DNA of 64,000 bases from Actinoplanes auranticolor. Its GTDB lineage: Bacteria; Actinomycetota; Actinomycetes; Mycobacteriales; Micromonosporaceae. The first letter of the stretch is position 1. Every line of letters begins with the position of its first letter. The notes beneath the pieces are model-generated. The model did not search any database. It was not told where the DNA came from and saw only the letters and a list, made by a program, of their open reading frames with translations. The position numbers were made by a program, and so were the translations under genes. The DNA lies in assembly GCF_018332655.1 (NCBI RefSeq), contig NZ_BOQL01000082.1, positions 1-64,000 of the forward strand, read 5' to 3'. Below, piece by piece: positions 26,257 to 39,511 of this stretch.

Positions 26257-27171
26257 TCAGGTGAGCCTGACGTCGGGGACCCCGCCATCACCCCTTCCCG
26301 CAAGGGCTCCTTGACCGCTGTGATCGCGGGACGTCGCGGCCCACGTGGCGAGCAGTTCCAGGCCGTCGCCGGAGGGTGTGCCGGGCTCGGCGGAGTAGGT
26401 CACGACCGTCAGGTTGTCGTCGCCGGCCAGCTCGAGCACCTCGAACGCCAACTCCAGCTCGCCGATGGCCGGATGGCTGTACCGCTTCGTGCCGTGGCGG
26501 TGCACGTAGACGTCCTGGGCGGCCCACCAGCCGCGGAAGGGCTCGCTGCGCATCGACAGCTCGCCGATCAGGTTCATCAGCTGCCGGTCGTCCGGGTGCC
26601 GGGCGGCCGCGGTGCGCAGGGCCGCGACGGCGGAACGGGCCACCTGCGGCCACTGCGCGTAGAACGCCTGCGCGTGCGGGTCCAGGAACATGAACCGCAT
26701 AGAGTTCACCGGCCGGGCCGGGCTCGCGGTGACCATGGGCGCGTAGAGGGCCAGCCCGAGCGCGTTCCCGGCCAGGATGTCGAAGCGGTGGTTGCGCAGG
26801 AACGCCGGTACGCCCGTCATCGAGTCCAGCATCCGCCGGATCGCCGGGCGGATCTCGGGTGCCTTCTCGCGCCGGGGGCGGGCGGCCGGCCGGCCCGCGG
26901 CGCGAGCCAGATGGTGGAGGTGCGCGGTCTCGGTGTCGTCCAGCCGCAGCGCGCGGGCGATGGCATCCAGGACGCCGTCGGAGGCGCCGGCGAGGTTGCC
27001 GCGTTCCAGCCGGGTGTAGTACTCGACGCTGACCCCCGCGAGAGCGGCCACCTCACCGCGGCGGAGCCCGGCGACCCGGCGGCTGCCGTACGCGGGGATG
27101 CCCACCTGCTCCGGGCTCACCTTCGCCCGGCGGGAGCTGAGGAACGCGCGGACCTCGCTGCGGTTGTCCAT
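26257..27171 (-). CDS. XRE-family regulator with MmyB-like ligand domain
   Basis: 304 residues from the ATG at 27171. The N-terminal Cro/XRE helix-turn-helix reads RRGEVAALAGVSVEYYTRLE, then GNLAGASDGVLDAIARAL. The rest is the MmyB-like PAS-related domain (VPAFLRNHRFDILAGNALG, with MFLDPHAQAFYAQWP and SEPFRGWWAAQDV), proposed in the family to bind fatty-acyl ligands. It is divergent from two aldo/keto reductase genes, and this arrangement is common for MmyB regulators that control an adjacent oxidoreductase. The 139-bp spacer holds both promoters. Confidence 0.92.
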   Translation of the reverse strand: MDNRSEVRAFLSSRRAKVSPEQVGIPAYGSRRVAGLRRGEVAALAGVSVEYYTRLERGNLAGASDGVLDAIARALRLDDTETAHLHHLARAAGRPAARPRREKAPEIRPAIRRMLDSMTGVPAFLRNHRFDILAGNALGLALYAPMVTASPARPVNSMRFMFLDPHAQAFYAQWPQVARSAVAALRTAAARHPDDRQLMNLIGELSMRSEPFRGWWAAQDVYVHRHGTKRYSHPAIGELELAFEVLELAGDDNLTVVTYSAEPGTPSGDGLELLATWAATSRDHSGQGALAGRGDGGVPDVRLT

Positions 27172-27310
27172 GCACCCAGGCTAGGCACGCCGTCCGGCGC
27201 GAGGGGGTCCCTGGCGTTACCCCTTTGCGCAGGGTCTCCCGGCAGGATCCGTTTCGGCGCAGGCTCTCGGGATACGTCACTTGCTGTCCGGCCACCGAGA
27301 GGAACATTTC

Positions 27311-28189
27311 ATGACCACCGTCCCCAGCCTGACGCTGAACAACGGTGTCGGGATGCCCGCCATCGGACTCGGCGTCTTCCAGACCCCGCCGGAGGAGACC
27401 CGGGCCGCCGTCGCGGCCGCGCTGGCGACCGGCTACCGGCACATCGACACCGCCGCCGCCTACGGCAACGAGCGGCAGGTGGGCGAGGCCGTCGCCGGAT
27501 CCGGCGCCGCGGTCTTCCTGGAGACCAAGATCTGGATCAGCGACTACGGGTACGAAGAGACGCTGCACGCCTTCGACAAGAGTGCCGGCAAGCTCGGCGT
27601 CGACCGGATCGACCTGCTGATCCTGCACCAGGCGCTGCCCTCGGAGTTCGGCCGGACCCTCGGGGCGTACCGCGCGCTGGAGAAGCTGCTGGGCGACGGC
27701 AAGGTGCGCGCCATCGGTGTCAGCAACTTCATGGTCGAACACCTGCAGACCCTGCTGGACCGGGCCACGGTGGTGCCCGCGGTCAACCAGATCGAGGTCC
27801 ACCCCTACTTCCAGCAGCGCGACGTGCAGGATTTCGGGGCGCAGCACGGCATCCTCACCCAGGCGTGGGCACCGATCGGCGGCATCACGTTCTACCGCGA
27901 CAGCGGGCACACCAGCACGCTGCAGGACCCGGTGATCGGCGAGATCGCGAAGGCCCACGGCCGGACACCCGCGCAGGTCATGCTGCGCTGGCACCTGCAG
28001 CAGGGCCGCCAGGTGATCCCGAAGTCGACCAGGCCGCAGCGGATCGCGGAGAACGTCGACGTGTTCGGCTTCGAGCTCACCGGCGAGCAGCTCGCCGCGA
28101 TCGACGCCCTGGACACGGGCAGGCGCGGCGGCCCCGAGCCCGCCGAGGTCACCCTCGAGCGCTTCGGCCGCGAGATCCCCGAGTCCTGA
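27311..28189 (+). CDS. Aldo/keto reductase (2,5-diketo-gluconate reductase-like)
   Basis: 292 residues from the ATG at 27311, after GAGAGGAAC. It is a TIM-barrel NADPH reductase with the AKR tetrad: Asp and Tyr in [11 protein letters not shown], Lys in FLETKIW, His in LLILHQ. The cofactor-binding segment near the C-terminus is [18 protein letters not shown]. It belongs to the AKR5/DkgA-like group. It reads in the same direction as a second AKR 34 bp downstream, and the divergent MmyB regulator probably controls both. The physiological carbonyl substrate is unknown. Confidence 0.92.
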   Translation: MTTVPSLTLNNGVGMPAIGLGVFQTPPEETRAAVAAALATGYRHIDTAAAYGNERQVGEAVAGSGAAVFLETKIWISDYGYEETLHAFDKSAGKLGVDRIDLLILHQALPSEFGRTLGAYRALEKLLGDGKVRAIGVSNFMVEHLQTLLDRATVVPAVNQIEVHPYFQQRDVQDFGAQHGILTQAWAPIGGITFYRDSGHTSTLQDPVIGEIAKAHGRTPAQVMLRWHLQQGRQVIPKSTRPQRIAENVDVFGFELTGEQLAAIDALDTGRRGGPEPAEVTLERFGREIPES

Positions 28190-28223
28190 ACCACCCGACC
28201 CGCCAACCACACGGAGGACGATC

Positions 28224-29207
<984 letters not shown>

Positions 29208-29264
29208 CCCGCCACGCGGCCACCCGCCCCCTGAGCGGCGAGTTGATCTGGCAGGATCGCGCGC

Positions 29265-32200
29265 ATGATGCTGCGGCGCGCCCGGGGGGCGGCGGCTCTG
29301 CTGCTGGCCGTGGCCGGGGTGGCGCTGACCGCGGCGACGCTGCTGGCCGCGCTCACCGTGTACAGCGCGGCGGTGACCGAGGCCAGCGTGCGGACCGCCG
29401 TGGCCGCCGCCGATCCGGCCGAGCGCTCCATTCTGGTGCGCGGCACGGCCGGCGACGACCCGGCTGTGCAACAACAGCGGGACGCCGCGCTGCGCCGGTC
29501 GTTCGGCTCCGGGCTGGGTGGTGTGCCCGTCACGGTCGTCGGTGCCGCGTACGGCGTCGGCTGGGGGCTCGCCGAGCCGACCGGTGCGGTCCGGCCCGAC
29601 TCGACCGGGGTCGCGTACGCGTCGGTCCTGCACGTCGACGACCTTGCCGACCATGCGCGGCTGACCGCCGGCCGGTGGGCCGCCCCGGGGTCGTCACCGG
29701 CCCAGGCCACGCTGGCCGAGCCGGCCGCCCGGCTGCTCGGGCGCACGGTGGGGGACCGGATCCCGCTCACCGACCGCCGCACCGGGCGGGTGACCGAGGT
29801 GGTGGTGGCCGGAGTGTGGCGGCCGGTGGATGCCGGCGACCCGTACTGGCGGCTGATGCCGGAGGCCGCGACCGGCGTGCGGCCGCAGTCCGCGACCTAC
29901 GGGCCGCTGGTGGTCGACCGGGCCGACTTCGCGGCCGGCTTCGCCCCCTCCGCGTCCGCCGCCTGGCTGGTGACCCCGCAGCTGGACGCGACCACGCTGG
30001 ACGAGGTGAGCCGGGTCGCCGCCGCGGCGGCCGCGGCCGGGACGGGACTGCCGCCGCCGCGCGGGCTGGACGAGTCGGCGTCGGCCGAGACCGGCCTGCC
30101 CGCGCTCGCCGCCCGGCTGCCCCGCGCCGACCTGGTCGGCCGGTCCACGCTGGTCACCCCGGCGCTGTTGATCATCGTGCTGGCCGGGTACGGGCTGCTG
30201 CTCATGGCCGTGGTGCTCGCCGAGGACCGGCGCGGCGAGACGGCCCTGCTGCGGGCACGCGGTGCGTCGCGCGGCTGGCTGGCCGGGCTCGCCGTGCGGG
30301 AGGCGCTGCTGGTGGTGCTGCCCGCGGCGGCGTTCGGGCCGGTGCTGGCGTTCGGCCTGGTCGAGCTGGCGAGCCGGATTCCGGCCCTGGCCGCCGTGCT
30401 CGATCTGCGTCCCCGCCTCACCGCCTTCACGTGGCTGGTGGCGGCGGTGGCCGCGGCCGGGTGCGCGCTGGCCGTCGCGGGTCCGGCGGCGCGCCGTGGG
30501 CGCGCGTACGCCGCCGAGCTGGCCGCCCGCTCCCGGCCGCGCACCCGGTCGGCGGTGCTGCGCGCCGGCCTGGACGTGGTGCTGCTGGCCCTGGCCGTGC
30601 TGAGCTGGCTGCAGTTGCGTCAGTACGCGTCCCCGCTGTCGGGCGCGGGCTCGGGCGGCGCGCTGGGCATCGACCCGCTGCTCGCCGCGGCGCCGACGCT
30701 CGGAGTGATCGCCGGTGCCGTGCTCACGCTGCGGGTGCTGCCCCCGGCGGCGCGCCTCGGGGCCCGGCTCGCGGAACGGTCGGCCGACAGTGCGGCGGTG
30801 TTCGGGGCCTGGCAGGCCGGTCGCCGGTCGCACGCGGGCCCGATGGTCCTGGTGGCGCTGGCGGTCGCCGCGGGCACGGTGTCGTGGTGCCTGGCCGGCA
30901 CGTCCGAGCGCTCCGCGGCCGACCAGGCCGACCTGCGCGCCGGCGCCGACCTGCGGCTGGTCGAGAACGCCGGGGTCCCGCTGGCGGACCGGTCCGCCGC
31001 CCTCGCCGCGCTGCCGGGAGTGGCGACCGCGCTGCCCGGCGTGCGCACCAGCGTCTCCCTCGGCAGCGGCGGCGGCACGGGTGGCCTTGTCGCCCTGGAC
31101 GCGTCGGCCGGGCCGCGCGTGGTGCGCATCCGTGACGACATCGCCGGTGGCGACCCCGACGGCCTGTGGCGCACGCTGGCCGCCGCCCGGCCCGCCGGGG
31201 GCGAGGCCGAGGTGCCCGGCCGCGGCACCGTCACGACGGGTCCGGGGGTACGGACGACCGCCCTGTTCGCCGATCCGACCGGCCGGCAGGTGCGCACGCC
31301 GATCGAGCCGGACGCCACCGGCCGGTTCACCCTGGCGCCCCCGGCCGGCGGCTCGTGGCGGCTGGCCGGGTTCCTCGTCCAGGCGTCCGCCGCGGCGTCC
31401 GGGTCCACGGTGGACTGGCGGCTCGACGGCCTGGACGTGCCGCTGTCCGCGCCGCAATGGCAGCTGGCGGACCGGGAGTTCACCGAGCCGGTCGCGCACC
31501 CCCGGCCGGATGTCCTGACCGCGGCCTACCGGGTGCCCGAATCGGGCCGGGTGGACTTCGCGGTCGTGCCCGCCGTGGCCGCCACGCCGGTGCCGGTGGC
31601 GGTCACCCCCGCCGCGCTCGCCGAGCTGCGCCTGCGGACCGGGCAGACCACCACGCTCAACGTCGAGGGCGTCCAGGTGGACGTCAAGATCGCCGACACG
31701 ATCGCGGCGGTGCCCGGCACGGACGGCGGCCCCGCGCTGCTGGCCGACCTCCCGTCGCTCAACGCCCAGCTGCTCGGCCGGCGCGGCGTCGTCCCGGCGA
31801 TCCAGGAATGGTGGCTCGCCACCGGCGAGGACGCGCACGCCGCCGCGGCGAGCGCCGCGGCCCGGCTGGACGGCATCCAGGTCGTCGACCGGCGGGCGCT
31901 GGCCGCCGCCAGCAGCGACCCGTTCGGCGCCGGGGCCCGCGCGGCGCTCTTCGGAGCGGCCCTGGCCGCGCTCCTGCTGGCCGCCGTCGGCGTCGCGGTG
32001 GACGTGCAGGCCACCACCCGGCGGCGCGCGGGTGAGCTGGCGGTGCTGCACGCCCTCGGCGCGGGCCGGCGGCTGCTCACCCGCTCGCTGCTCGTGGAGC
32101 AGGCGTTCCTGACCGGGCTGGGCGCGCTCACCGGGCTGCTCACCGGCGTGCTCGTCGCGATCGCGGTGGCCCCGCTGCTGGTGCTGACGCCCGCCGCCGC

Positions 32201-32360
32201 GCGGCCGGTGCCGGTGGCGCTGCCGGCCATCGAGTGGCTTCGCGCCGCCGGTACGGGCGTCGTGCTCGTCGCCCTCGCCCTTGCCCTGACCGCGCTGGCC
32301 GCGGTCCGCATGCACCGCCGCCTCGTGGCGGCCCCGCCCACCTGGGGGCAGGACCAGTGA
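29265..32360 (+). CDS. FtsX/MacB-type ABC transporter permease
   Basis: 1031 residues from the ATG at 29265. An N-terminal membrane helix (AALLLAVAGVALTAATLLAA) is followed by a large extracytoplasmic domain. A cluster of helices follows near residues 300-500 (LLIIVLAGYGLLLMAVVLAE), then a second large external domain, and a last set of three helices (AALFGAALAALLLAAVGVAV onward). This duplicated FtsX layout is typical of large actinobacterial exporters or mechanotransmission permeases. It is the first gene of a four-gene operon: its TGA overlaps the GTG of the second permease (GTGA). The exported substrate is unknown. Confidence 0.88.
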   Translation: MMLRRARGAAALLLAVAGVALTAATLLAALTVYSAAVTEASVRTAVAAADPAERSILVRGTAGDDPAVQQQRDAALRRSFGSGLGGVPVTVVGAAYGVGWGLAEPTGAVRPDSTGVAYASVLHVDDLADHARLTAGRWAAPGSSPAQATLAEPAARLLGRTVGDRIPLTDRRTGRVTEVVVAGVWRPVDAGDPYWRLMPEAATGVRPQSATYGPLVVDRADFAAGFAPSASAAWLVTPQLDATTLDEVSRVAAAAAAAGTGLPPPRGLDESASAETGLPALAARLPRADLVGRSTLVTPALLIIVLAGYGLLLMAVVLAEDRRGETALLRARGASRGWLAGLAVREALLVVLPAAAFGPVLAFGLVELASRIPALAAVLDLRPRLTAFTWLVAAVAAAGCALAVAGPAARRGRAYAAELAARSRPRTRSAVLRAGLDVVLLALAVLSWLQLRQYASPLSGAGSGGALGIDPLLAAAPTLGVIAGAVLTLRVLPPAARLGARLAERSADSAAVFGAWQAGRRSHAGPMVLVALAVAAGTVSWCLAGTSERSAADQADLRAGADLRLVENAGVPLADRSAALAALPGVATALPGVRTSVSLGSGGGTGGLVALDASAGPRVVRIRDDIAGGDPDGLWRTLAAARPAGGEAEVPGRGTVTTGPGVRTTALFADPTGRQVRTPIEPDATGRFTLAPPAGGSWRLAGFLVQASAAASGSTVDWRLDGLDVPLSAPQWQLADREFTEPVAHPRPDVLTAAYRVPESGRVDFAVVPAVAATPVPVAVTPAALAELRLRTGQTTTLNVEGVQVDVKIADTIAAVPGTDGGPALLADLPSLNAQLLGRRGVVPAIQEWWLATGEDAHAAAASAAARLDGIQVVDRRALAAASSDPFGAGARAALFGAALAALLLAAVGVAVDVQATTRRRAGELAVLHALGAGRRLLTRSLLVEQAFLTGLGALTGLLTGVLVAIAVAPLLVLTPAAARPVPVALPAIEWLRAAGTGVVLVALALALTALAAVRMHRRLVAAPPTWGQDQ

Positions 32361-35053
32361 CCGCTCTGCTGCACCGCGCCCGCGCCTTCGCCGGTGGACT
32401 GGCCTTGCTCGCCGTCCTCGCCCTGGTGGCGTCCCTGCTGGTGAGCGGCGTGCCGAAGCTGGCCAACGGTTACACCGACGCGGGCCTGCGCGCGGACATC
32501 GTGCGGTTGCCGCACACCGCCCGCGACGTGACGTTCGGCAGCGTGCGCGCCCGCTTCCCGCTGGACCCCTCCGCCGATGTCGTCCGCGACGGCCCGGCCC
32601 GGCTCGACACCTACCGGCGGCAGCTCGGCGCGCCGCTGCCCGATCTGATCAGCGACCAGTGGTACACCGCGCGGGTCGGCCCCAACGGTGTGCGTACCAG
32701 CGGCGACGTCGCACCGTTCCTGGGCAACTGCACGCCGAGCCTGTCGGTGCGCACGCTGACCGGCGCCGACCAGGCGATCCGGATGGTCGAGGGCCGCCCG
32801 CCGGCCTCGGGCGGCACCGTCGAGGCGACGCTGGCCCGCCCGGCCGCCACGGCCATGAAGGTGCGGGTCGGTTCGACCTTCACCCTGACCGGCTCGTACG
32901 GCCGGGTGCCGGTGCAGGTGGTCGGCATCTTCGAGCAGAACGACCCGGGGGCGGCGATCTGGGCCGACATGCCGCTCACCCAGACGGCCTGCCCGAACCC
33001 GGACGACGGCGTCACCGTGCGGGCCGGCCTGCTCACCGACGACGCCGGCCTGCGGTTCGCCGCCGAGCGCACCGGCGACGTGGTGCACGAGTGGCGCTTC
33101 CGGATCGCCGAGGAACGTCTGACGGCCCCGGACGTGCCGGCGCTGGCCGCGGCCGTGGCAGCCGCCCGGCGCAGCCCACCGCCGCGGACGGCGCTGGTCA
33201 GCGGCCTCGAGGCCTCTCTGAGCCGCTTCACCGGCGAGCAGACCGCCGTCGCCGCGCTGCTGGCCGTCGTGCAGGCGGGCGTCCTGGCCACCCTGCTCGG
33301 GCTGATCGCGCTCGCGGCCGGGCTGGTCGTGGAGCGGCGCCGCGCCGAGTTCGCCCTGATCCGGGCCCGTGGTGGTGCCGCCGCGACCATCGGCGGCCGG
33401 CTGCTGGCCGAGACGGTGCTGGTCGTGCCCGCCGCCGTGCTCGCGGGCGCGCTCGCCGGGGCCCTGCTGCCCGGGCGGGCGCCCGCGTACGGCTGGCTGC
33501 CGTTGCTCGCGGTGGCCGCCGTGGCCACCTTGACCGCGCCGGTGCTGGCCACGGCGACGCAGCGGCATCCCACCTTCGCCGGGCGCCGCCGGGACCTCAC
33601 GCGCTCGCGTCCGTCGGCCCGGCGGTTCGTCGCCGAGGCCTTCGTCGTGCTCCTCGCCGTGCTCGGTGTGCTGCTGGTCCGCCGGCGCGGACTGGCCGCG
33701 ACCGACGGCGTGGACCCGTACCTGGTGGTGGTGCCGGTCCTGCTCGCGGTGGCGGTGGCGTTGATCGTCCTGCGGCTGTTGCCGTGGCCGCTGCGGCTGG
33801 CCGGGCGCCTGACCGCGCGGGCCCGGGGCGCTGTGCCGTTCCTCGGCCTGGCCGGGGCCGGCCGCGGCTCCCCGGTGCACACCGCGCCGCTGGCGGTGCT
33901 CGTCGTGGCCGTCGCCACCGGCGTCTTCACCGGCACGGTGACCGGCTCGATCGCCGACGCCCGCGACCGCGCGACGGACCAGGAGGTCGCCGGGGACGCC
34001 CTGATCACCGGGGCCGGGTTCGGGGCGGACACCGCGCGGACTCTGTCCGCTGTTCCCGGGGTGACGGCGGTGGCGCCGCTGTGGGTCGCCGGTGGCGCGC
34101 CGCTGCGCGCCGGCGGCGGCCAGACGCAGGGTCAGGTGCGCGTGCTCGTCGTCGACGGCCCGGCCGCCGAACGGGTGCTGCGCGACAGCGGCAGCAGCCT
34201 GCGCCTGCCGCCGGCCCTGATCCGGGCCGGCCGCGGCGGTGACGCCGTGCCCGCCCTCGTGTCACCCGACCTGGCCGCGCCGGTCGGCACCGAGGGCGCG
34301 GTGGACGTGCAGGGCACGCCCTACCGGTTCCGGGTCGCCGCGATCGCCGCCGAGGCGCCGGGGCTGGGCGTGGGGGCCCAGCGGTTCGTCGTGTTGCCGG
34401 CCCAGGCGTTGCCCGTCGCCGCGCAGCAGCCCTTGCGGTTCAACCGTTTCGTCGTCGCGGGCACCGGCGCGGATCCCGATGCGCTGCGCCGCGCCGGGGA
34501 CGCCGGGCAGCTCGCGTATCTGACCAGCGGGCTCGGCCGCGCGCCGGCCGACTGGGCGCTGCCGCCGACGACCGTCACGACGTGGCGCGCCCAGCGTGCC
34601 TCTCTGGAGGAAAGCGGCGTCAACCGGGTGCTCAGCTTCTCCTTCGCCGCGGGGGCCACGAGCGCGGTCCTGCTGGCGCTGCTGGCCGTCGCCTTCGCCG
34701 TGCTCGCCGGGGCGCCGGGACGCGGCGCCACGCTGTCGCGGCTGCGGACCCTCGGACTGTCCGCCGGCCAGGGGCGCAGGCTGCTGCTGTACGAGCTCGT
34801 ACCGCTGCTGATCGTCGCCCTGCTCGCCGGCGGCCTGGTCGGCGTCGCGCTCCCGCGGCTGCTCGGTCCCGCCCTCGGGCTGTCGGGGTTCACCGCGGGA
34901 GTGCCGGCCCGTGATCACATCGACCCGGCGCTGGTCGCCGCCGTGCTCGCCGCGGTGATCCTCGCCGTCGCCGCGGCGCTGCTGGTGGAGAGTGCCGCGA
35001 ACCGCCGGATGCGCCTGGGCGAGGCGCTGCGGCTCGGAGGGGAGTACGGATGA
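32357..35053 (+). CDS. Second FtsX-type ABC transporter permease
   Basis: 898 residues from the GTG at 32357, overlapping the previous stop by four bases. It has the same layout as its neighbour: an N-terminal anchor helix (GLALLAVLALVASLLVSGV), an external domain, a central group of helices (AALLAVVQAGVLATLLGLIA), another external domain, and C-terminal helices ending with RRMRLGEALRLGGEYG. The two permeases probably form the heterodimeric membrane core. The stop overlaps the ATG of the first ATPase (ATGA). External loops are rich in Ala/Gly/Asp, with few Cys. Confidence 0.88.
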   Translation: MTALLHRARAFAGGLALLAVLALVASLLVSGVPKLANGYTDAGLRADIVRLPHTARDVTFGSVRARFPLDPSADVVRDGPARLDTYRRQLGAPLPDLISDQWYTARVGPNGVRTSGDVAPFLGNCTPSLSVRTLTGADQAIRMVEGRPPASGGTVEATLARPAATAMKVRVGSTFTLTGSYGRVPVQVVGIFEQNDPGAAIWADMPLTQTACPNPDDGVTVRAGLLTDDAGLRFAAERTGDVVHEWRFRIAEERLTAPDVPALAAAVAAARRSPPPRTALVSGLEASLSRFTGEQTAVAALLAVVQAGVLATLLGLIALAAGLVVERRRAEFALIRARGGAAATIGGRLLAETVLVVPAAVLAGALAGALLPGRAPAYGWLPLLAVAAVATLTAPVLATATQRHPTFAGRRRDLTRSRPSARRFVAEAFVVLLAVLGVLLVRRRGLAATDGVDPYLVVVPVLLAVAVALIVLRLLPWPLRLAGRLTARARGAVPFLGLAGAGRGSPVHTAPLAVLVVAVATGVFTGTVTGSIADARDRATDQEVAGDALITGAGFGADTARTLSAVPGVTAVAPLWVAGGAPLRAGGGQTQGQVRVLVVDGPAAERVLRDSGSSLRLPPALIRAGRGGDAVPALVSPDLAAPVGTEGAVDVQGTPYRFRVAAIAAEAPGLGVGAQRFVVLPAQALPVAAQQPLRFNRFVVAGTGADPDALRRAGDAGQLAYLTSGLGRAPADWALPPTTVTTWRAQRASLEESGVNRVLSFSFAAGATSAVLLALLAVAFAVLAGAPGRGATLSRLRTLGLSAGQGRRLLLYELVPLLIVALLAGGLVGVALPRLLGPALGLSGFTAGVPARDHIDPALVAAVLAAVILAVAAALLVESAANRRMRLGEALRLGGEYG

Positions 35054-35994
35054 CCGAGGATCTCGCCGCTCTGGAACGCCGGGCCGAGCAGCGGGCGGCG
35101 GCCCGGGCCGGTGGCACCGACCGGCTGGCCGGGCACATCGTGTGCGACGGCCTGGTGCGGATCTACAAGACCGACGGTGTCGAGGTCGTCGCCCTGCAGG
35201 GCCTGGACCTCGTCGTCGACCGCGGGGAGCTGGTGGCCATCGTCGGCGCGTCCGGCTCCGGCAAGTCCACCGTGCTCAACATCCTGTCCGGGCTGGACGT
35301 GCCTACCGCGGGCGTGGCCCGGGTCGCCGGCTACGACCTGCTGAGCATGTCGGCCAAGAGCCGGCTCGCGTACCGGCGGCGGACGGTCGGCTTCGTGTGG
35401 CAGCAGACCGCGCGCAATCTGCTGCCGTACCTGAACGCGCGGGAGAACGTCGAGCTGCCGGTGCGGCTGGCCCGCGGCAGCCGCCGGGCCGCCCGGGCCC
35501 GCGCCGACGAACTGCTGGAGCTGGTCGGCCTGGCCGACCAGGCGGACCGGCGCCCGGCCCGCCTCAGCGGCGGCGAGCAGCAGCGCTGCGCCGTCGCCGT
35601 GGCGCTGGCCAACGACCCGGAGGTGCTGTTCGCCGACGAGCCGACCGGCGAGCTGGACGAGGCCACCGCGGTGGAGGTCTTCGGCGCGCTGCGCACCGTG
35701 AACGCCGAGCTGGGCGTCACCGTGGTGGTGGTGACCCACGACCGCAACGTCGCCGGTGAGGTGCGCCGGGCGGTCGCGATCCGCGACGGCCGGACGGCCG
35801 CGGAGGTACGCCGCTCGGCGCGCCGCGGCACCGACGGGGTGGAGGAGATGGTCAGCGAGGAGTACGCGGTGCTCGACCGCAACGGCCGCCTGCAGTTGCC
35901 GGCCGCGTTCGTCGAGGCGCTGACCCTGCGCGACCGGGTGCGGCTGACCCTGGAACCCGATCACGTGGCCGTGCGGCCCGGGGAGGAGCACTGA
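35050..35994 (+). CDS. ABC transporter ATPase with C-terminal AbrB-like domain
   Basis: 314 residues from the ATG at 35050. It is a LolD/MacB-type ATPase: Walker A GASGSGKST, Q-loop in GFVWQQTARN, signature LSGGEQQRCAVA, Walker B VLFADEPTGELD, and switch His in VVVTHD. After the ATPase core ends, about 60 extra residues follow. Their last part, YAVLDRNGRLQLPAAFVEAL and DRVRLTLEPDHVAVRP, looks like a SpoVT/AbrB swapped-hairpin fold. That domain usually binds DNA or mediates dimerisation. It shares its last base with the ATG of the next ATPase gene (TGATG). Confidence 0.9.
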   Translation: MTEDLAALERRAEQRAAARAGGTDRLAGHIVCDGLVRIYKTDGVEVVALQGLDLVVDRGELVAIVGASGSGKSTVLNILSGLDVPTAGVARVAGYDLLSMSAKSRLAYRRRTVGFVWQQTARNLLPYLNARENVELPVRLARGSRRAARARADELLELVGLADQADRRPARLSGGEQQRCAVAVALANDPEVLFADEPTGELDEATAVEVFGALRTVNAELGVTVVVVTHDRNVAGEVRRAVAIRDGRTAAEVRRSARRGTDGVEEMVSEEYAVLDRNGRLQLPAAFVEALTLRDRVRLTLEPDHVAVRPGEEH

Positions 35995-36671
35995 TGTCCG
36001 ACACGGTGGTCCGGGTGAGCGACCTGGGACGCGACTTCCCGGCCGGCGACGGCGTGGTGCACGCCGTACGCGGGGTGTCGTTCACGGTGGCGCGCGGGGA
36101 GCTGGTCGCCGTCCGAGGCCGGTCCGGCGCGGGCAAGTCGACCTTGCTCAACCTGATCGGCGGGCTGGACCGGCCCACCACCGGCCGGATCGAGGTGGCC
36201 GGGCGGGACGTCGGCGGGGCCTCCGAGCGGGAGCTGCTGGAGTTGCGCCGGACCACGATCGGCTTCATCTTCCAGTCGTTCGGGCTCATCCCGATCCTGT
36301 CCGCGGCCGAGAACGTCGGGGTGCCGCTGCGCCTGGCCCGGCGCCCGGCCGCCGAACGGGACCAGCGGGTGGCCGTGCTGCTGGAGCTGGTCGGCCTGGG
36401 CGCGCACGCGGAGCAACGGCCGTACGAGCTGTCCGGCGGCCAGCAGCAGCGGGTGGCCGTGGCGCGGGCGCTCGCCAACGAGCCGCTGTTGCTGGTCGCG
36501 GACGAACCCACGGGCCAGCTCGACTCGGACACCGGGCGGTCCATCATGGACCTGCTGCGGGCGGTGGTCGACGCGCACGGGATGACCGTGCTGGTGGCCA
36601 CCCACGACGCGAGCCTGATGGACCGGGCGGACCGGGTCCTCAGCCTGCGCGACGGCACCCTCGTCGACTGA
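35994..36671 (+). CDS. ABC transporter ATPase (LolD/MacB type)
   Basis: 225 residues, a minimal ATPase. Walker A is GRSGAGKST, the Q-loop is IGFIFQSFGLIP, the signature is LSGGQQQRVAVARAL, Walker B is LLLVADEPTGQLD, and the switch is LVATHDASL. It is the last gene of the operon at 29265-36671, followed by a strong terminator. With the AbrB-tailed ATPase it would give two non-identical ATPases for two non-identical permeases, a heteromeric exporter. Confidence 0.93.
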   Translation: MSDTVVRVSDLGRDFPAGDGVVHAVRGVSFTVARGELVAVRGRSGAGKSTLLNLIGGLDRPTTGRIEVAGRDVGGASERELLELRRTTIGFIFQSFGLIPILSAAENVGVPLRLARRPAAERDQRVAVLLELVGLGAHAEQRPYELSGGQQQRVAVARALANEPLLLVADEPTGQLDSDTGRSIMDLLRAVVDAHGMTVLVATHDASLMDRADRVLSLRDGTLVD

Positions 36672-36686
36672 CAGGTGACATGGGCG

Positions 36687-36720
36687 AAGCCCGGCCGATC
36701 GCAGCGGATCGGCCGGGCTT
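36687..36720. terminator. Bidirectional terminator between ABC operon and katG
   Basis: A 14-bp perfect stem: AAGCCCGGCCGATC at 36687-36700 pairs with 36707-36720 across a six-base loop, and TTCC follows on the plus strand. Convergent genes end 16 bp to the left and 19 bp to the right, so it can serve both. Confidence 0.88.
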
Positions 36721-36738
36721 TTCCGGGTCGTAGGAGGA

Positions 36739-39471
<2,733 letters not shown>

Positions 39472-39473
39472 TC

Positions 39474-39502
39474 AACATAGGTCCTTTTCTGGAATAGTTC
39501 AA
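39474..39502 (-). promoter_or_regulatory. furA promoter, predicts a leaderless message
   Basis: Leftward -35 TTGAAC (39502-39497) and -10 TATGTT (39479-39474) are separated by exactly 17 bp. The -10 ends six bases before the furA GTG at 39467, so transcription should start at or within a base or two of the start codon. The AT-rich spacer (ATTCCAGAAAAGG) is the likely FurA operator. Confidence 0.7.
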
Positions 39503-39511
39503 GTTTGGCGG

